A stretch of DNA of 64,000 bases from Cenococcum geophilum 1.58 (GCA_001692895.1 KV748179.1:806001-870000); one strand, 5' to 3'; shown: positions 36,694 through 47,936, numbered from the stretch's first letter. Notes: generated by a model from the sequence alone, not told the origin. Made by a program: numbers and translations.

Positions 36694-39005
36694 TATACTA
36701 GGCATATATATAGCGTATACACTCTATATATATACCACTAGCTTATTTCTTATATATATTAACTATAGCCGTATAAAGTCTAGTTCCGTAAATATGTGCA
36801 AATTATATAGATAATTAAGCAGTATTACCTAAAACCTTAAATATGAGCTTAAATATCTTTATATATGTAACACGTGTTTCTAGGTTTAGAAAGGCGTATA
36901 CCTATACCTTAATTCCTGTTATAAATATTAGCCTATATATAGTATATGCGTAGTATAGAGCGTGTATATGTTTTGAATTCTTGTCCTATTTAGCAATTAA
37001 GAATAGATTCGTTTTACCTCATACTATTTTAAATAATAGGTCCATTTTAATATATGTTACGTGTTGGAATGCCTTAGCCTATGTGTATGTACAACATACG
37101 ATAAGGAAATGCTTGTCATTAAAGTTATAAATTGCCCGAATCTATTGCTCGGTGTTCTCTTTATATTAGTCTATAAAGAATTCGCGTAGGATACCTGCTT
37201 TACTTAGGCTGTGTATATGCATAGCGTATATCTACCCTATACTTACCTGCATATGCCATCCCCTCTAGGAATTATAGCATCCTCTCCTTTCAAATTAATA
37301 TAGTAATTTGATCCTTAATATTAAGACTACTATATACTACACGTAGTGTTTACGCCCTATACTTCCTATATAAAGTATAATATTCCGGTAATAGGATAAA
37401 TCGACCTATACTATAGTAAGTAATTTTATTTATATATACTATGTATATACGGGGCATACGTGTAGTAAGGCTTAGGACTTCTACCTGCCTTATTACTTTA
37501 ACTACGTTATTAGTAAGGTTAATTAGTAGCTTTATTAGGTATAGTAGATAATATATATAAGAATTCCGCGTAATAAGGCAAATATAAGGATACCGTGCTA
37601 TATTAATAGGAATATAGCAATTTAGCTATGCACTATATGTTCGGCTTATTACTCTACCTTGGCCTTACGGGTGGTTAAACCCTATATAGGGTTAATATAT
37701 ACGTAGCGTATGTAGGACGGAATATTACATACTATAATATTTTCGCTTTAATGTTAAATGTCTAATATAGGTATATTCTTATTTTAATTCTTAAATTCTA
37801 TATTTTATAAGTAGACGAAGGTATCGAATATCTACTTAGGTGGTTGTTGATAATAAAGGCCAGGCAGTATGCTATGGTTTAATATCACTGCTGCTAGAAT
37901 AACCGATAAACTTAATCTGTATATAATAAGCATATATCACGCATACGCTGGCTATACGCGTACTCTATGCTGAAAAAATATTGTTAGTCTGCTTTTACTA
38001 TATACACGTTCTTTTGTCCTAGGGTAAATACACTACCGCCATAATTATAGAATACTGTGGTAGTAGCTGTATATTATAAGTATATATTTAATATATATAA
38101 ACAATGCTTACTTCTCTGTGATTTACTTAAGCTTTTTATTAATCTCTACCGCCTAGTATAGACGACTGCTACGCTTTTAAAGGTCGTTAATAGATTTAAG
38201 CTTAACCCTATTATATGCGGGGTATATACGGAGGATATCCTTATAGGCGTGCTCGCAGTGTCTAATGCCGCTATATTTAAACGCTTAATAAAATACTTTT
38301 TTACTCTCCCGATTATTTTCTCTAAGAAGCTGTAGTTGTGTAATCTTAGGGTTACTAGTTTTATGGAATAAGAATTAAATCTACTAGAGGTATAAACAGA
38401 GTATATGCCTAGCATATATATTGCTTACCTTTAATATATACTGCTTAATAACCTTATATACTGTTTCTTTATCTGCATCTATAGATAGTAGAGGTGTTGC
38501 TTTATAGATAAAGTGTGCAATCCCTTTTTTTTTGTTACTAGATATTCTGGCATTATAATATAATCTACTGCCTCTTGGATAATAATTTAATACTTACTAT
38601 AGGAGCTAACAAGTGCTCTATAGTCTTAAAGTGTGGTCTGGCTATCCTAAGCATATATATAGCCTATGTATAGCCTATATATAGAGCCGCATAGAGTTTT
38701 ACTTTAGAGAGACCTATATAAAATGGAAGCCGCTATTATATACCCCCCTAACCCTTGACCTCCTTATTCTCCTCCTTATCCTCCTTATCTTTAATACTTT
38801 CTCTACTAATTATATCATCTTTAGAGCCATCGTCTTTGTGTCTAATATTAGGTGCAATTTGGGGTATCTGCGTATACTTAGCATATGCGTAGTATATGGT
38901 TATAGATACTAACTGGTAGGCCGTTTAACCACCCTACTATACTCTCGTTTGCTTTAGTATAGTTTTTACTCGCTATTAGTATAGTAAGGGACGTATAAAT
39001 ATACG

Positions 39006-39036
<31 letters not shown>

Positions 39037-39154
39037 ATATCCTTATGTATATATCTCTGTGTATATGCGTAGCATATGCTCTAGATATTTTGGTTTGTGT
39101 AGTCGCTTAAGTTAAATGTGGCTACTGATGCGCGTTCTGTATAGATAAAAGTTA
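36694..39154. other. AT-rich body of the 9-bp-TSD element, part 3
   Basis: Continues the same composition and paired ATATGC motifs. A minus-strand stretch at 38146-38415 is open for 89 codons with mixed composition but no recognised family. A (TA)n microsatellite lies at 39003-39032. Confidence 0.4.
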
Positions 39155-39264
39155 AGTACCACCGACCTTTTTCCGGCGTTCCATCGGCGACCACGCTTAG
39201 CTTTCGCCGACCCACATCGGCGACCACGTTCAACTTTTTCCGGACCACGCTCAGCTGTAACCCC
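39155..39264 (-). repeat. Right terminal region with GCGTGGTC modules
   Basis: Inverted relative to the left end: ACCACGCTTAGC, ACCACGTTCAAC and ACCACGCTCAGC, each followed or preceded by a TTTTTCCG stretch. Confidence 0.7.
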
Positions 39265-40631
39265 GGTTGCGTGCAGGCTGCGCGCAGGCTGCGTGTCAAA
39301 AAAACACGACATAGGCTAGTCGGTCAAGTTGCCAAATGCCCTCAACTGCGCGCCAATTGCGTCAACCACCAACCATTGAGGCCATTGGTAGGGTACCATA
39401 TTTTGCCGATGTAAGGGCGTTTTCCTTATCTGACTTAATCTCGATCTTGTAGTCGTATAGTTAGTATAGTGGAAGTATATTAGATGCTGCCTTAGAGAAT
39501 ACGTCCTTAAACTTTTAGTATTAATAGGGTAGTTTTTGTTCTACTAGCTCCTTGTCTATAAGCTTACTTTTCTATCCACTAAGCTTACTTTCCTTTTTCT
39601 TAAGTATTTAGTTAATTTTGTATAAGCTAGTTATAAAAGTAATAGTATTAGGCTGGACTAAGTTCTAGTAAAATCCTACGGCGCTAATACAGTAGATATT
39701 AACTAGTGGGAGGTCCGCAGGTTTCCTTATAGCCGTTTATTAGACCGTATTTTACGGTTTAGGGTTTATAATCTTTCTTAGCTCCTACTCTATTTTTCGC
39801 AAGTTATCCCTTTGGTTTATTAGTTTAGTATAGTGTCTAATATTCCTTACTATTTTTTGTAGCTATATAGGGCCTAAGCTCTCTATAGGGGGCTTTTTTA
39901 GGTTATTACTAACTTTTTAGGTCTTTAATGCGGGTAGCGTAATATAGGTAGTTTGGGGGCGGCGTAGTATACGGATCTATTGCGGATTAAGCTATATATA
40001 TTTCTTAAAGGCCTAGTCCCTACGTATAGCATCGGCCTAGTAAATAGTATTGATCTAGGGCCGTATAAGATTTTCTATTATAATGCTAATTTCTTTTATA
40101 AAGGAAGGAGTTGGGGGTACGGTTTTAGGCTAGATAAGCCGTCTACTCTATATATTTAGCTATAAGCCTAAATAGGCTAGCTATTTTCTCCTTAAGATTA
40201 TATTATAGCTTCCTAGGTCCGTAATAAGAAAGGGGATATTATATTACCTTCGTCTATTAATATAAAGGTAAATCCGCAATATAGTTATAATAGGTAGTCC
40301 TACCTATCTGTTATACCCACGAATAGGAATTAGCTTAGGCAGTTCTTCTAAAGGCGCATTAAAAAAAGTTAGCTAGTTTTATAGTGTACTTTATATTAAT
40401 TAGGGTAAAGGCATTTACTCCTAAGTTAGCTAAAGCAGAGGTTAAAACTTAATATCTATTACGGAATAAAGTATAAGGGATAGTGCAGCTTCTTCTACTA
40501 ACTATCTAACCCAGATTAATATATAATATGTCAATTCCTTTTAACCTTAGGGAGGAGTCTTCCCCTAGGGTTCCTCTTTTTCTAACTCTATACTATCCTC
40601 CTAGGTTAGTGGGACCTTGTTTATCTTTGCC

Positions 40632-40706
40632 GGCCGTCGAAACCGGACTCTGCACCTGTATGTGGTGACGGCTACGAACCTGGTCTTATCCAGAGCCAAC
40701 GCAGAG
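40632..40706 (+). ncRNA. HDV-like self-cleaving ribozyme (copy 3)
   Basis: 75 nt. P1 40632-40638 with 40667-40673; P2 40648-40653 with 40701-40706; P3 40654-40656 with 40664-40666 (7-nt loop); P4 40680-40683 with 40690-40693; joining segment AGCCAAC at 40694-40700 containing C-C-A-A. All helices pair perfectly apart from a G-U at the cleavage-site end of P1, which is also usual in HDV. Confidence 0.82.
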
Positions 40707-41614
40707 ACGTCGCACAGCGCGTGCTGGTGGGCCTAGTGGTGGTTGTATGCGTCGTGGGGCGTAGTGAAAAGTTTTTACATGGGATGGTGAGATCTCGAAA
40801 ACTACTATAGACGGTACCCCTTCACAATACAGCCATTACTGTTCCCCTACTAAGCACCTATACGATCCAACATGGATGCACGGCATTCGATAGCATCCCC
40901 TAACCCCCAACAGAAAGCATCGACAACCTTATATTAACAAACGAGCAATTACGAACGAACGAGCAACGAGTAAATATACGGCCCCTCCTAACCCCCAGGG
41001 CGATCGCCCGCGGAGCATACGGTCACTCGCCATTAAAAAAACGACTGAGTACTACCTGTAAGCCTGGATAACACCGTATGGTTTTCCTTGTCTCCTTTTA
41101 ACGGAGTAGTGACCCTTAGAGAGGGCCTAGCAGCTGGGGCCTAGGCATAAAAGATACCCAGGTACACACATCCCGCTTGCCTGTAGTGGTAGTTTATAGA
41201 TAGATGAATCCCCCTTACGCCTTCAATGGCCCTAGGGGGGGGGAGGCAAGGCGTATATGGCAATGGTTAAATAAGAGATAGCACACAGGGGATGGCCAAG
41301 ATATGGGAAACAATAGTATAGCAATTAATTAATCGTAAGGACTATATGTCCTAGTAAAGGAAGCAGTGGTTCCCAAGGAGTTCGAACATCTAAGGAGGAC
41401 AGGACGTAGCCGTAGGCCCGCAGGGCCGCCGCTACGGACGGACATGGCAAACCGGGGTTTTTCATCCTACTGAGGTGGCTTATAGGGTTTTTCCTCCCCC
41501 AACCCAACTGCAGGGTTTTCTTCCTGTAAATTACAAGTTTTCCCCCTATAACAGAGTAGTCTGCGTGGGCCTAGATAGGATCCGTATCAGACGTTAATCA
41601 AAGAACTACTACTA
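40632..41614 (+). mobile_element. 1-kb SINE-like retroelement, copy 3
   Basis: Plus-strand copy inside Gypsy B with a 12-bp duplication TTTATCTTTGCC (40620-40631 and 41615-41626). It starts GGCCGTCG directly after the duplication and ends in (CTA)n. It has lost little GC, so it may be the least RIP-affected copy. A 60-codon open stretch on the other strand (41325-41507) has no recognised meaning. Confidence 0.87.
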
Positions 41615-43053
41615 TTTATCTTTGCCTTTATTAGGCAGTTCCTTATAGGGTAGCTAGGTTAACTATATAAAAAGTAAGCTCCTTAATTATTAAGGGCCTA
41701 TATATCCCTTGCAACGTTAATTCGGGTCCTTAGGTTATCGATAAAAACCAACCAATTAGATTGGCTGAATTTGGTGCCCGTACTTAGAAATATTATGGTG
41801 TTCCTGCACGGACCACTTACTCTAAGGACCCTGACGTTGCAAGGGATAGGGGTCGCTGTATATAGGCCGGGTGTATACTAGACCCGCAGTAGGGATAGCT
41901 ACGCGGCTAGTTGCTAGGTTAACTATAGGCTAAGCGGCCGGTGCTATAAGGGTTGCTAATTATACTAGGGCACTATAGGCCGTTCTTATAGTACTTATAG
42001 CCTAGTATACAAGGTTTCTGGTTTTTAGCTAATTGGCGCGTGCCTTAATTTAATAAAGGCCCTAGTTAATAGGTAGGCAATAGTCTATAAGTTCCTTTAA
42101 TATCTATGCTATAGTATAAGCTAGTAATACGGCCCGCTATAGGTCTAAGGTAAGCTTATTAAAGAGGTTTAGTAGTAGGTCTTTTTAGGGGATTTAGGCC
42201 TATCTGGCTAGGTATAAAAAGCAGGTCTAGAAGGCTAAAAAGGTCTCCGTTGTTTTTATATTTAGGCTTTTATAGCTAAGGCGGGCGTTCTATACTTTAA
42301 AAGGGTCTTTATAAATAGAAAATAAGTATTTATTTATTTCTTCTTTAGATATAAAGGGGTCTACTAAGTCTTTAGTATGTTGCGGGCGTAAATACATCTA
42401 GGCGTCTCCGCTAGTACGGCTAAAGATATAGGCCATCTTAGCTTAGGGGGTAGGAAAGTGGTTAGTATTAACTTTAAGCTTATCCCATAATTAAAGCTTC
42501 TAGTTATTAGGTATTAGGTCTACTCTATCTATAAGTAGCGGGGGATCCGCGACCTTTACTAACTGCTTTAGTGCTATATAGGCCTTAGTGGATCTATTAA
42601 GGCGCTAGGATAGGGTCTAAAGGACTATAGTAAGTCTTTAGTTATCTAATAATGACTTATTATTAGATATAGGGGTATCTCTAGCTTTAAGCAGCTCTCG
42701 CAATTGTTTAATTTTAGTATTAGCTGCTGTAAGCTCCGCCTAGGGGGTTAAAACATTAATTATTTCTTTGTCTAAGGTATTTAAGGGTCCTATAGCTGCT
42801 TTGCCTACTACTATGTTTTGTAGCATAGTAGTAGGGGTATTAGATAATTCTAAATAATTTCTTTAGGGGGTTCTGGTCTGTGCGTGTTTTATAGGTCCTT
42901 TCCTTAGGGTTCTATTCTTTTCCTTTTAAGTCCTGTCCTTATAATCCTAGTAATGTCCTTAAGGTCTTATTCTATATTCTTGTTCTATTTATAGTCTTAT
43001 AGATATATTTAAGTTCCTTTTTAAAAAGAGAGAGTAGAATAAGCTTTAGATAA

Positions 43054-43290
43054 TATTAGCGACTTAATTAATTAAGATATAAGCACAGTAAGAGGGACGC
43101 GTAAGCCTATATAATTAGATTATCTATAAACAAGAATCTAAAGCTAGGGAAAGGAAGGGAGAAGAAGAGTAGCGCCGCTTAATGTTTTATAAGATCTTTG
43201 CGTTATATAACCGCAATATACGGCAATCTATGGCAACTTGCCGGTGCGAAGTTCTGCCAAGTTCTGCCATTTTCTGCTAGTGCCGTAACA
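43054..43290 (-). repeat. 5' LTR of Gypsy B
   Basis: Same length as 18310-18546 and followed by the GCTAG duplication at 43291-43295. Confidence 0.88.
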
Positions 43291-44173
43291 GCTAGTATTA
43301 CTAAATTAAGCCTTAATGTAGAGGGTTAAATTTAATAAATATAACTGGGCTAGTAACTATATAATATCTATATATTAACTAGTCGAAATATTAACAATTA
43401 GAGACTGCCTAAAAGAGAAGAGATTAGCTTAGTACTAATATAGTAGGCTTTTAGGGCGAGTTGATTAATAGAGCTCGTAAGGACGAAGCTCTTAAGGCCC
43501 TTAAGGATAAGACTCCTAGAACTATACCATCTAAGACGTTATAGAAGAAAGACGCCCTATTATGCTACTATGGAGCTATTTACTAGTTTTAGGATTGTCC
43601 TTATATTAACAAATTAGTTTAATTAAAGGACTAGAAATTAGACAAAGCCATAGCTATAAAAGTTAAGAAGAGGATTATAAGCGCCTTAAACTAGACCAAG
43701 TTAAAAATTAAGAAGATAAGGTAGTAGGCTTTAGGTAAGGAAGCTTTAGAAAAGGAAGCTGTAAAAACCCAAACGGAAGTTAAAAGGAAAACAACTATGG
43801 TATCTTTACTATATACTAAGTAGGCGCCTATAACATAGGTTCTAACTATAAGCTATATAATAGCGTAATTCTTAATAACTAAACTATAATATACGTTATT
43901 AATAATTAATTAAGATTTGTTAATAAGTTTTAGCTAAGTAATAACTTTATATATACTAGAACGGGTCTAGATTTAGTTAAGGGTATAAATATAGTAGTAA
44001 TTACAATCTAGACGCTAATAGGCCCTAGGAGGATCCTATTAGCTAACGCAGTATATATACTGGCGTTCTATACGAATTTGGCCTGTTTAGATAGGCTTAA
44101 TAATAAGAATATATAGTGGGACAATAAAAAGAACCTACTATATTATAAAGACAATTATAAAATGTTTGCCTAT

Positions 44174-44356
44174 TGTTACGGGACTTAGTCAATTAAGGCA
44201 CGAGCGCCGTAAAGAACGTATGCAAGCCTGTACAATTAGATTGTCTATCGACGAGGATATTAAGCTAAGGAGCAGGAAGGTGGTGGAAAGGACGTCTATA
44301 TGTATGTGCTAAGTCTTAAGCGAGCCCCTGACCAGATCCCGTTACGGTGCCGTAAC
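44174..44356 (+). repeat. Solo LTR related to Gypsy B
   Basis: 183 bp, TGTTACGG...CCGTAACA, with the 5-bp duplication CCTAT at 44169-44173 and 44357-44361. It shares the CTTAGTCAATT, ACGCGTAAGCCT-like and end motifs with the 237-bp LTRs at 18310 and 43054, but is shorter and diverged. It sits inside Gypsy A. Confidence 0.8.
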
Positions 44357-44460
44357 ACCTATTGCGAGCAACACTATAACTAAAATACGCTTAAATATAA
44401 TAAGCCAAAGGCCTTATTTGCAATTTAATCGCGAGACCCCCTTTTTAATTAGGAAGTTAA

Positions 44461-44545
44461 GCGTGGTCAGAAAGGTTCTGACCACGTTAAACTTTCTGAC
44501 CACGCCGAGTTTTTCCGTGACCACGCCGAGCTGTGAGCTCCCACT
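44461..44545 (-). repeat. Terminus fragment of the 9-bp-TSD element family
   Basis: On the minus strand it reads CAGCTCGGCGTGGTCACGG then AAAAACTCGGCGTGGTCAG. This matches the left end at 23404 (CGAAAAAAACTCGGCGTGG and following) in spacing and order. A small palindrome GCGTGGTCAGAA/TTCTGACCACG lies at its left edge. It may be a rearranged or minimal copy. Confidence 0.6.
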
Positions 44546-44989
44546 CCCGCGGAAAGAGCCGGCCAGCTGAAGGGCCATGATAACTGAATCTGAACCCCAA
44601 CAACGTGGTGATCAATAAACAGACCTGCGAGATTTATATCCTGGCGGAGGTACGGAGGATTGCGCGAAAATAGATTTCTCCTTCCTTTTTGGGAAAAGCG
44701 TCGTTTTGGTGCCAAGACCCCACCAAAAATCAACTCAATCAACTCAATTAAAGCTTTTGATACTAATATATTACCTATATAGCTTATAAATCGTAGTATT
44801 CTACCGTTTAACATTTACGTAATTTACCTCATTCTATCGCACCTTATATTTTATAGGCTTTTGAGGTTTTTGAGGCCTTAATTGCCTTTACTGTTCTTAG
44901 CTTTTTACCTAGCTCTCTACTACCTAATTGCGATTATTCTTTTAGCGTCTTTAATTATAGAGCTGTCGATCTGCAATTAAGCCAGGGCC
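44546..44989. other. GC-richer, gene-free patch
   Basis: 44546-44740 has normal GC and looks less mutated than both neighbours. Short open frames run through it but no product was recognised. It becomes AT-rich after 44760. Confidence 0.4.
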
Positions 44990-45790
44990 TTAAGTATTTT
45001 AATGTGGATTTGGAACGATTATATTAGCTAATTTTTGCCACTCTTCCTTAGTAATTTCCTCAATTTCCTTATGGCTCTGTATAGGAAGGAAGAATTATAA
45101 GTAGGCGTTAGGTATACCACAGTAATTACATAACGTCTCGTAGCCTATTTAAAGCACCTTAACAATTATAGGAAGCTTATAATTAGCTTCCTTACGGAGC
45201 TGCTACCAGCTTCGCTGCCTTTCCTTTACTCCCTCTCTATAATCGTTAGCTCCTTTAAGTTCTATAATCTTTTAAATATAGTAAGGAATCTTCTTAATCC
45301 ACTATTAAATTCGCTACTACTTAAGATCTTGCTAAGCTATAAGCTAAGCCTTCTCTGCAGCTGTACGAGAGGTAAGTAGGCCTCTTTTTATAGTAACCCG
45401 TTTTAGGTAGCCCTAGCAGAGCTTAATTATATTTAGATTAGGCGAATTACCTAGCTAAAGAAGACGTTGAATCTCACAGGCGTTAAAGTAGGTTTGGTAA
45501 ATCTTTGCTATATAAGAAGTAGCCTTATCTTCCTATACAATTGTATTAAGATTTAAGTATATAAGGCTCTAGGCGAACGGAAGAAGTTTTAGTATTAAGA
45601 TATTCGTTAAATATTGCTATTAGTTAATTCCGCCTCTATCTAATTAAGTAAAGGCCCCGTATAGTGCTGTAAACTTCTACTTAGCAGGTGCTCCGCTTAT
45701 ACACCTATTATAATATAGTTTATATACTCTCCTCTTAGCATCTTATTATTTCTTTTAAGCCTTATATTATAAGGGAACTTTGTAGATAGG
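44990..45790 (-). pseudogene. Tc1/mariner-type DDE transposase remnant
   Basis: Minus-strand reading shows the order of a fungal DDE transposase: GGI-W-YL, a QEDKA motif (second catalytic Asp) near 45550, then LGNSP-LN and the trailing LKR motif (third catalytic position) near 45420-45470, then a TSRTAAEKA-L-like segment. The expected D after NSP reads as N here, and several codons are stops of the CAA/CAG-to-TAA/TAG type, so it is dead by RIP. The N-terminal part with the DNA-binding domain was not recognised, and no TIRs were found, so limits are approximate. Confidence 0.65.
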
Positions 45791-46959
45791 GGGCTATAAG
45801 GACACGATTAGAATAGGATAGATTAGTAAGAGAGACGAATCCTTAAGGAGATAAGGCCTTTAGGATCGTAGAGACTATATACTACGGGTATATGCCTTTA
45901 GCACGTAACCGGCGACTATCTAAGGGGCGTTTAGGGGTTATCCTAAGGGCAACCCAAGGTGACCACAATAATATCCCTTATATTGCCCCCCTACCTCTTA
46001 CAGTCGGCCCCTAATTGCTATTACCTTGTAGTAGGGAGATTATAAGGGCTCGTCCCAGAAGGGGTTTAGAGAGATATTAAAGAGGTGTTAGTATACCGCT
46101 GTATATTATCTATCTATCTAACCCCTACTTTAAACTCCTAAAAAACCTTAGTAAGGGAAAAACGTAATTAAAGAAAAGACGCGAGGATTACCGGGAACCT
46201 ACTAGAAGCCTACTAGAAGCCTACCGGTAACTACCTAGGCTAACTTAAGGATTTTTATATAACTTTATATCTAAGCCTTTATACTAGTCTATAATTAATT
46301 ATAAGTATTATAGGTAATTTAGTGTTCCTAATATAGTTCTATAAAACTATTTAGTATATGGCTTAATGTATAGGGCCTTAGCTTACCGTTGTCTTTTAAC
46401 TGTTAAAATATAATCTGTAATTGTTTTATATAATCCTCTATATTACTAACACATTATTCCTATATTTGCCCTTAGGCTATTAGATGCGGTTAAGGTATTA
46501 GTTAGTTAATTAAGGAGACTTATCTCTTAAGATTTAGTGTATATGCTTTTAAATCTAGTAGTTCTATGCCGTATATTTGGCGTAGCTCTACTACTTAGCA
46601 AATAGGGACATTTTGTAATAGTAATTATAGCTATTATACAATTGTTAAAAACGTCTGTAACGTTAATCTTTAATACTATAGTATTATTTTAGGTATAATT
46701 TAACCTATATGCGTCTTTAATTAATGTTTTAATTGCCTTCCCCTAGCCGCGTACTTAGTTTTTATAAGGAAGTAATAGTTAGATAATATATACTTATATT
46801 TCCTTCCTTTTAAATAACGCTATTATAACGGAGTTATATTAGCAAGGTTGCGGCTATTTACTAAAAAGGTATTAGACGGTAAAGTATAAGGACACCTTTA
46901 CTTATTAAGCTACTCCTTTTCCTTAACACCTTACTTTCCCATTATTAACCTTCGTTCAA
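45791..46959. other. AT-rich repeat wreckage, unassigned
   Basis: No domain recognised. CCTACTAGAAG is repeated in tandem at 46196-46220. Part of it is probably the 5' end of the transposon above and the 3' end of Gypsy E, but I could not place a boundary. Confidence 0.4.
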
Positions 46960-47513
46960 TTTGGATGTATCTTTAATATATTATTAAGATTTTCTTTTTT
47001 TATATATTAATTTAATATACCTCTTTATTCTTCTACTAACTACTCTTTTAAGTAGATTCTATAGCGTATTCTAGCCTTGCCTTTATATATAGAACCCTAA
47101 CCTCCGCTAGCTTATAACTAGTGCTAGTCTTACCTAAATAATTTTACCTATATGTCTTTAAAAGACTAGAAATCTAATAATAGGATTTTAAAGGCTTATA
47201 ATAAGACGCACTACGTTAGATCTAATACCTTTAGTCCTTATAATTAATGCATACGTACTAAGAGCGGTAGTTACGTTAAGGTAAGCTTTTCTACCCTTAA
47301 TAGATTTCCATTGCTAACTTTAATAGCCTAGGCCTAAGTAGTAATGTTCCTTTAATATCCTTAACTACTATATCACCTAGGCTCTCTCCTATTTAAGCAC
47401 TAATGCTAAACATCTAGGTCGTATTTAAGACTATACTATAGCTATTTATACCACCTATAATTCTTAGTAAGCTAGCTAGTAATGCCTAATATAAGAGTAA
47501 GGTTAGTATACTA

Positions 47514-47936
47514 TGTAACGGAACCTTATAGCTTAAACTACGGTGGGTCCTATTAATGGGCTAGGTATATAGAAATAGATAAGTTAACAACGTAATAATA
47601 ACTAGTGGAGTGGTTGCCCAACAGATTAACTCCAATTATATTCTGAGAATTACTATAAGGAAAGAAACTATCTAGGTAGGGACTAAGGGTCCTTAAATAC
47701 ACAACTATACTCCTATGAAATCCTCCTTATATGTAAGGTACGTGAGGTACGTAAAGTATATAAGACGTTCCTTATAGACCTTGTAGAGCTTATAGAGCTT
47801 ATTATATAACCTTAGTTACTATTCCTCGTCATATAGCTCCATAGGTTCTATCCTAGACCGTGCCTATATTAACTAACTAGCTTCTTCTAACTCTTCTCTA
47901 AGTAGTTATAATATTGTACTTAAAGCGTTTGTAATA
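47514..47936 (-). repeat. 3' LTR of Gypsy D
   Basis: 423 bp, starts TGTAACGGAACC on the plus strand and ends in a RIP-altered GTAATA. Matches 57581-58003. Confidence 0.88.

Larger units (their letters stand above)
23404..39264. mobile_element. Large element with 9-bp target duplication, related termini (Mutator-like?)
   Basis: Flanked by GGTTGCGCG (23395-23403) and GGTTGCGTG (39265-39273). The uninterrupted site GGTTGCGCG is present at 59881-59889 in the second TIR element, so the insertion is certain. The left end GGGCGTGGTCCG and the right end (read inward GGGGTTACAGCTGAGCGTGG) share GCGTGGTCCG-A-run modules repeated several times near each end. A 9-bp duplication points to Mutator-like transposons, but no transposase was recognised. 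Own sequence, after removing Gypsy C and one SINE-like copy, is about 6.1 kb: 23404-23857, 32587-35652 and 36694-39264. It is very AT-rich. Confidence 0.75.
21538..39411. mobile_element. TIR element, copy 1 (TA duplication), enlarged by internal insertions
   Basis: Left end CATCGGGAAAATAT, right end ATATTTTGCCGATG; these are 14-bp inverted repeats with one mismatch, flanked by TA at 21536-21537 and 39412-39413. The insertion interrupts Gypsy B pol, and removing it with one TA restores continuous alignment to the Gypsy reverse transcriptase leader. Its own sequence is 21538-23403 and 39274-39411; the rest is a later insertion. It encodes nothing recognisable and is made of tandem-repeat blocks. 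TA target choice suggests mobilisation by a Tc1/mariner or pogo transposase (inference). Confidence 0.85.
18310..43290 (-). mobile_element. Gypsy fossil B, split by a nested 17.9-kb insertion
   Basis: A minus-strand Gypsy element with 237-bp LTRs at both ends and a 5-bp duplication GCTAG (18305-18309 and 43291-43295). A polypurine tract lies next to the left LTR (18547-18560, C-run on the plus strand), which fixes that side as 3'. Its own DNA is 43290-41627, 40619-39414 and 21535-18310. Gag lies at about 41.6-43.0 kb. The conserved leader of Gypsy reverse transcriptase (a PHRPYD-like motif) is near 39430-39500 and resumes at 21535 exactly across the TA insertion site. Integrase (near 19700-19800) and the C-terminal tail near 18600-18750 complete it. 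It is broken in every domain by RIP-type change. Confidence 0.85.
17350..44460 (+). mobile_element. Gypsy fossil A (outermost shell of the nest)
   Basis: A plus-strand Gypsy-type element split by later insertions. Its own DNA is 17350-18304, 43296-44173 and about 44362-44460. It has a 5' LTR ending at 17596, then gag, and a CCHC-type zinc knuckle near 43560-43600. A protease/pol start follows, and then the sequence is lost. Both sides of the Gypsy B insertion carry the GCTAG duplication and continue the same element. It is very degraded, RIP-marked, and the oldest layer here. No 3' LTR was found; the right edge is where recognisable homology stops. Confidence 0.65.

Noticed and set aside
39003-39032. 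(TA)n run considered as an element boundary or origin
   Set aside because: It is a simple microsatellite in an AT-rich body, with no paired feature or duplication.
44467-44814. 115-codon minus-strand frame
   Set aside because: It starts in AT-rich wreckage and ends inside the GCGTGGTC terminus module; no recognisable protein.
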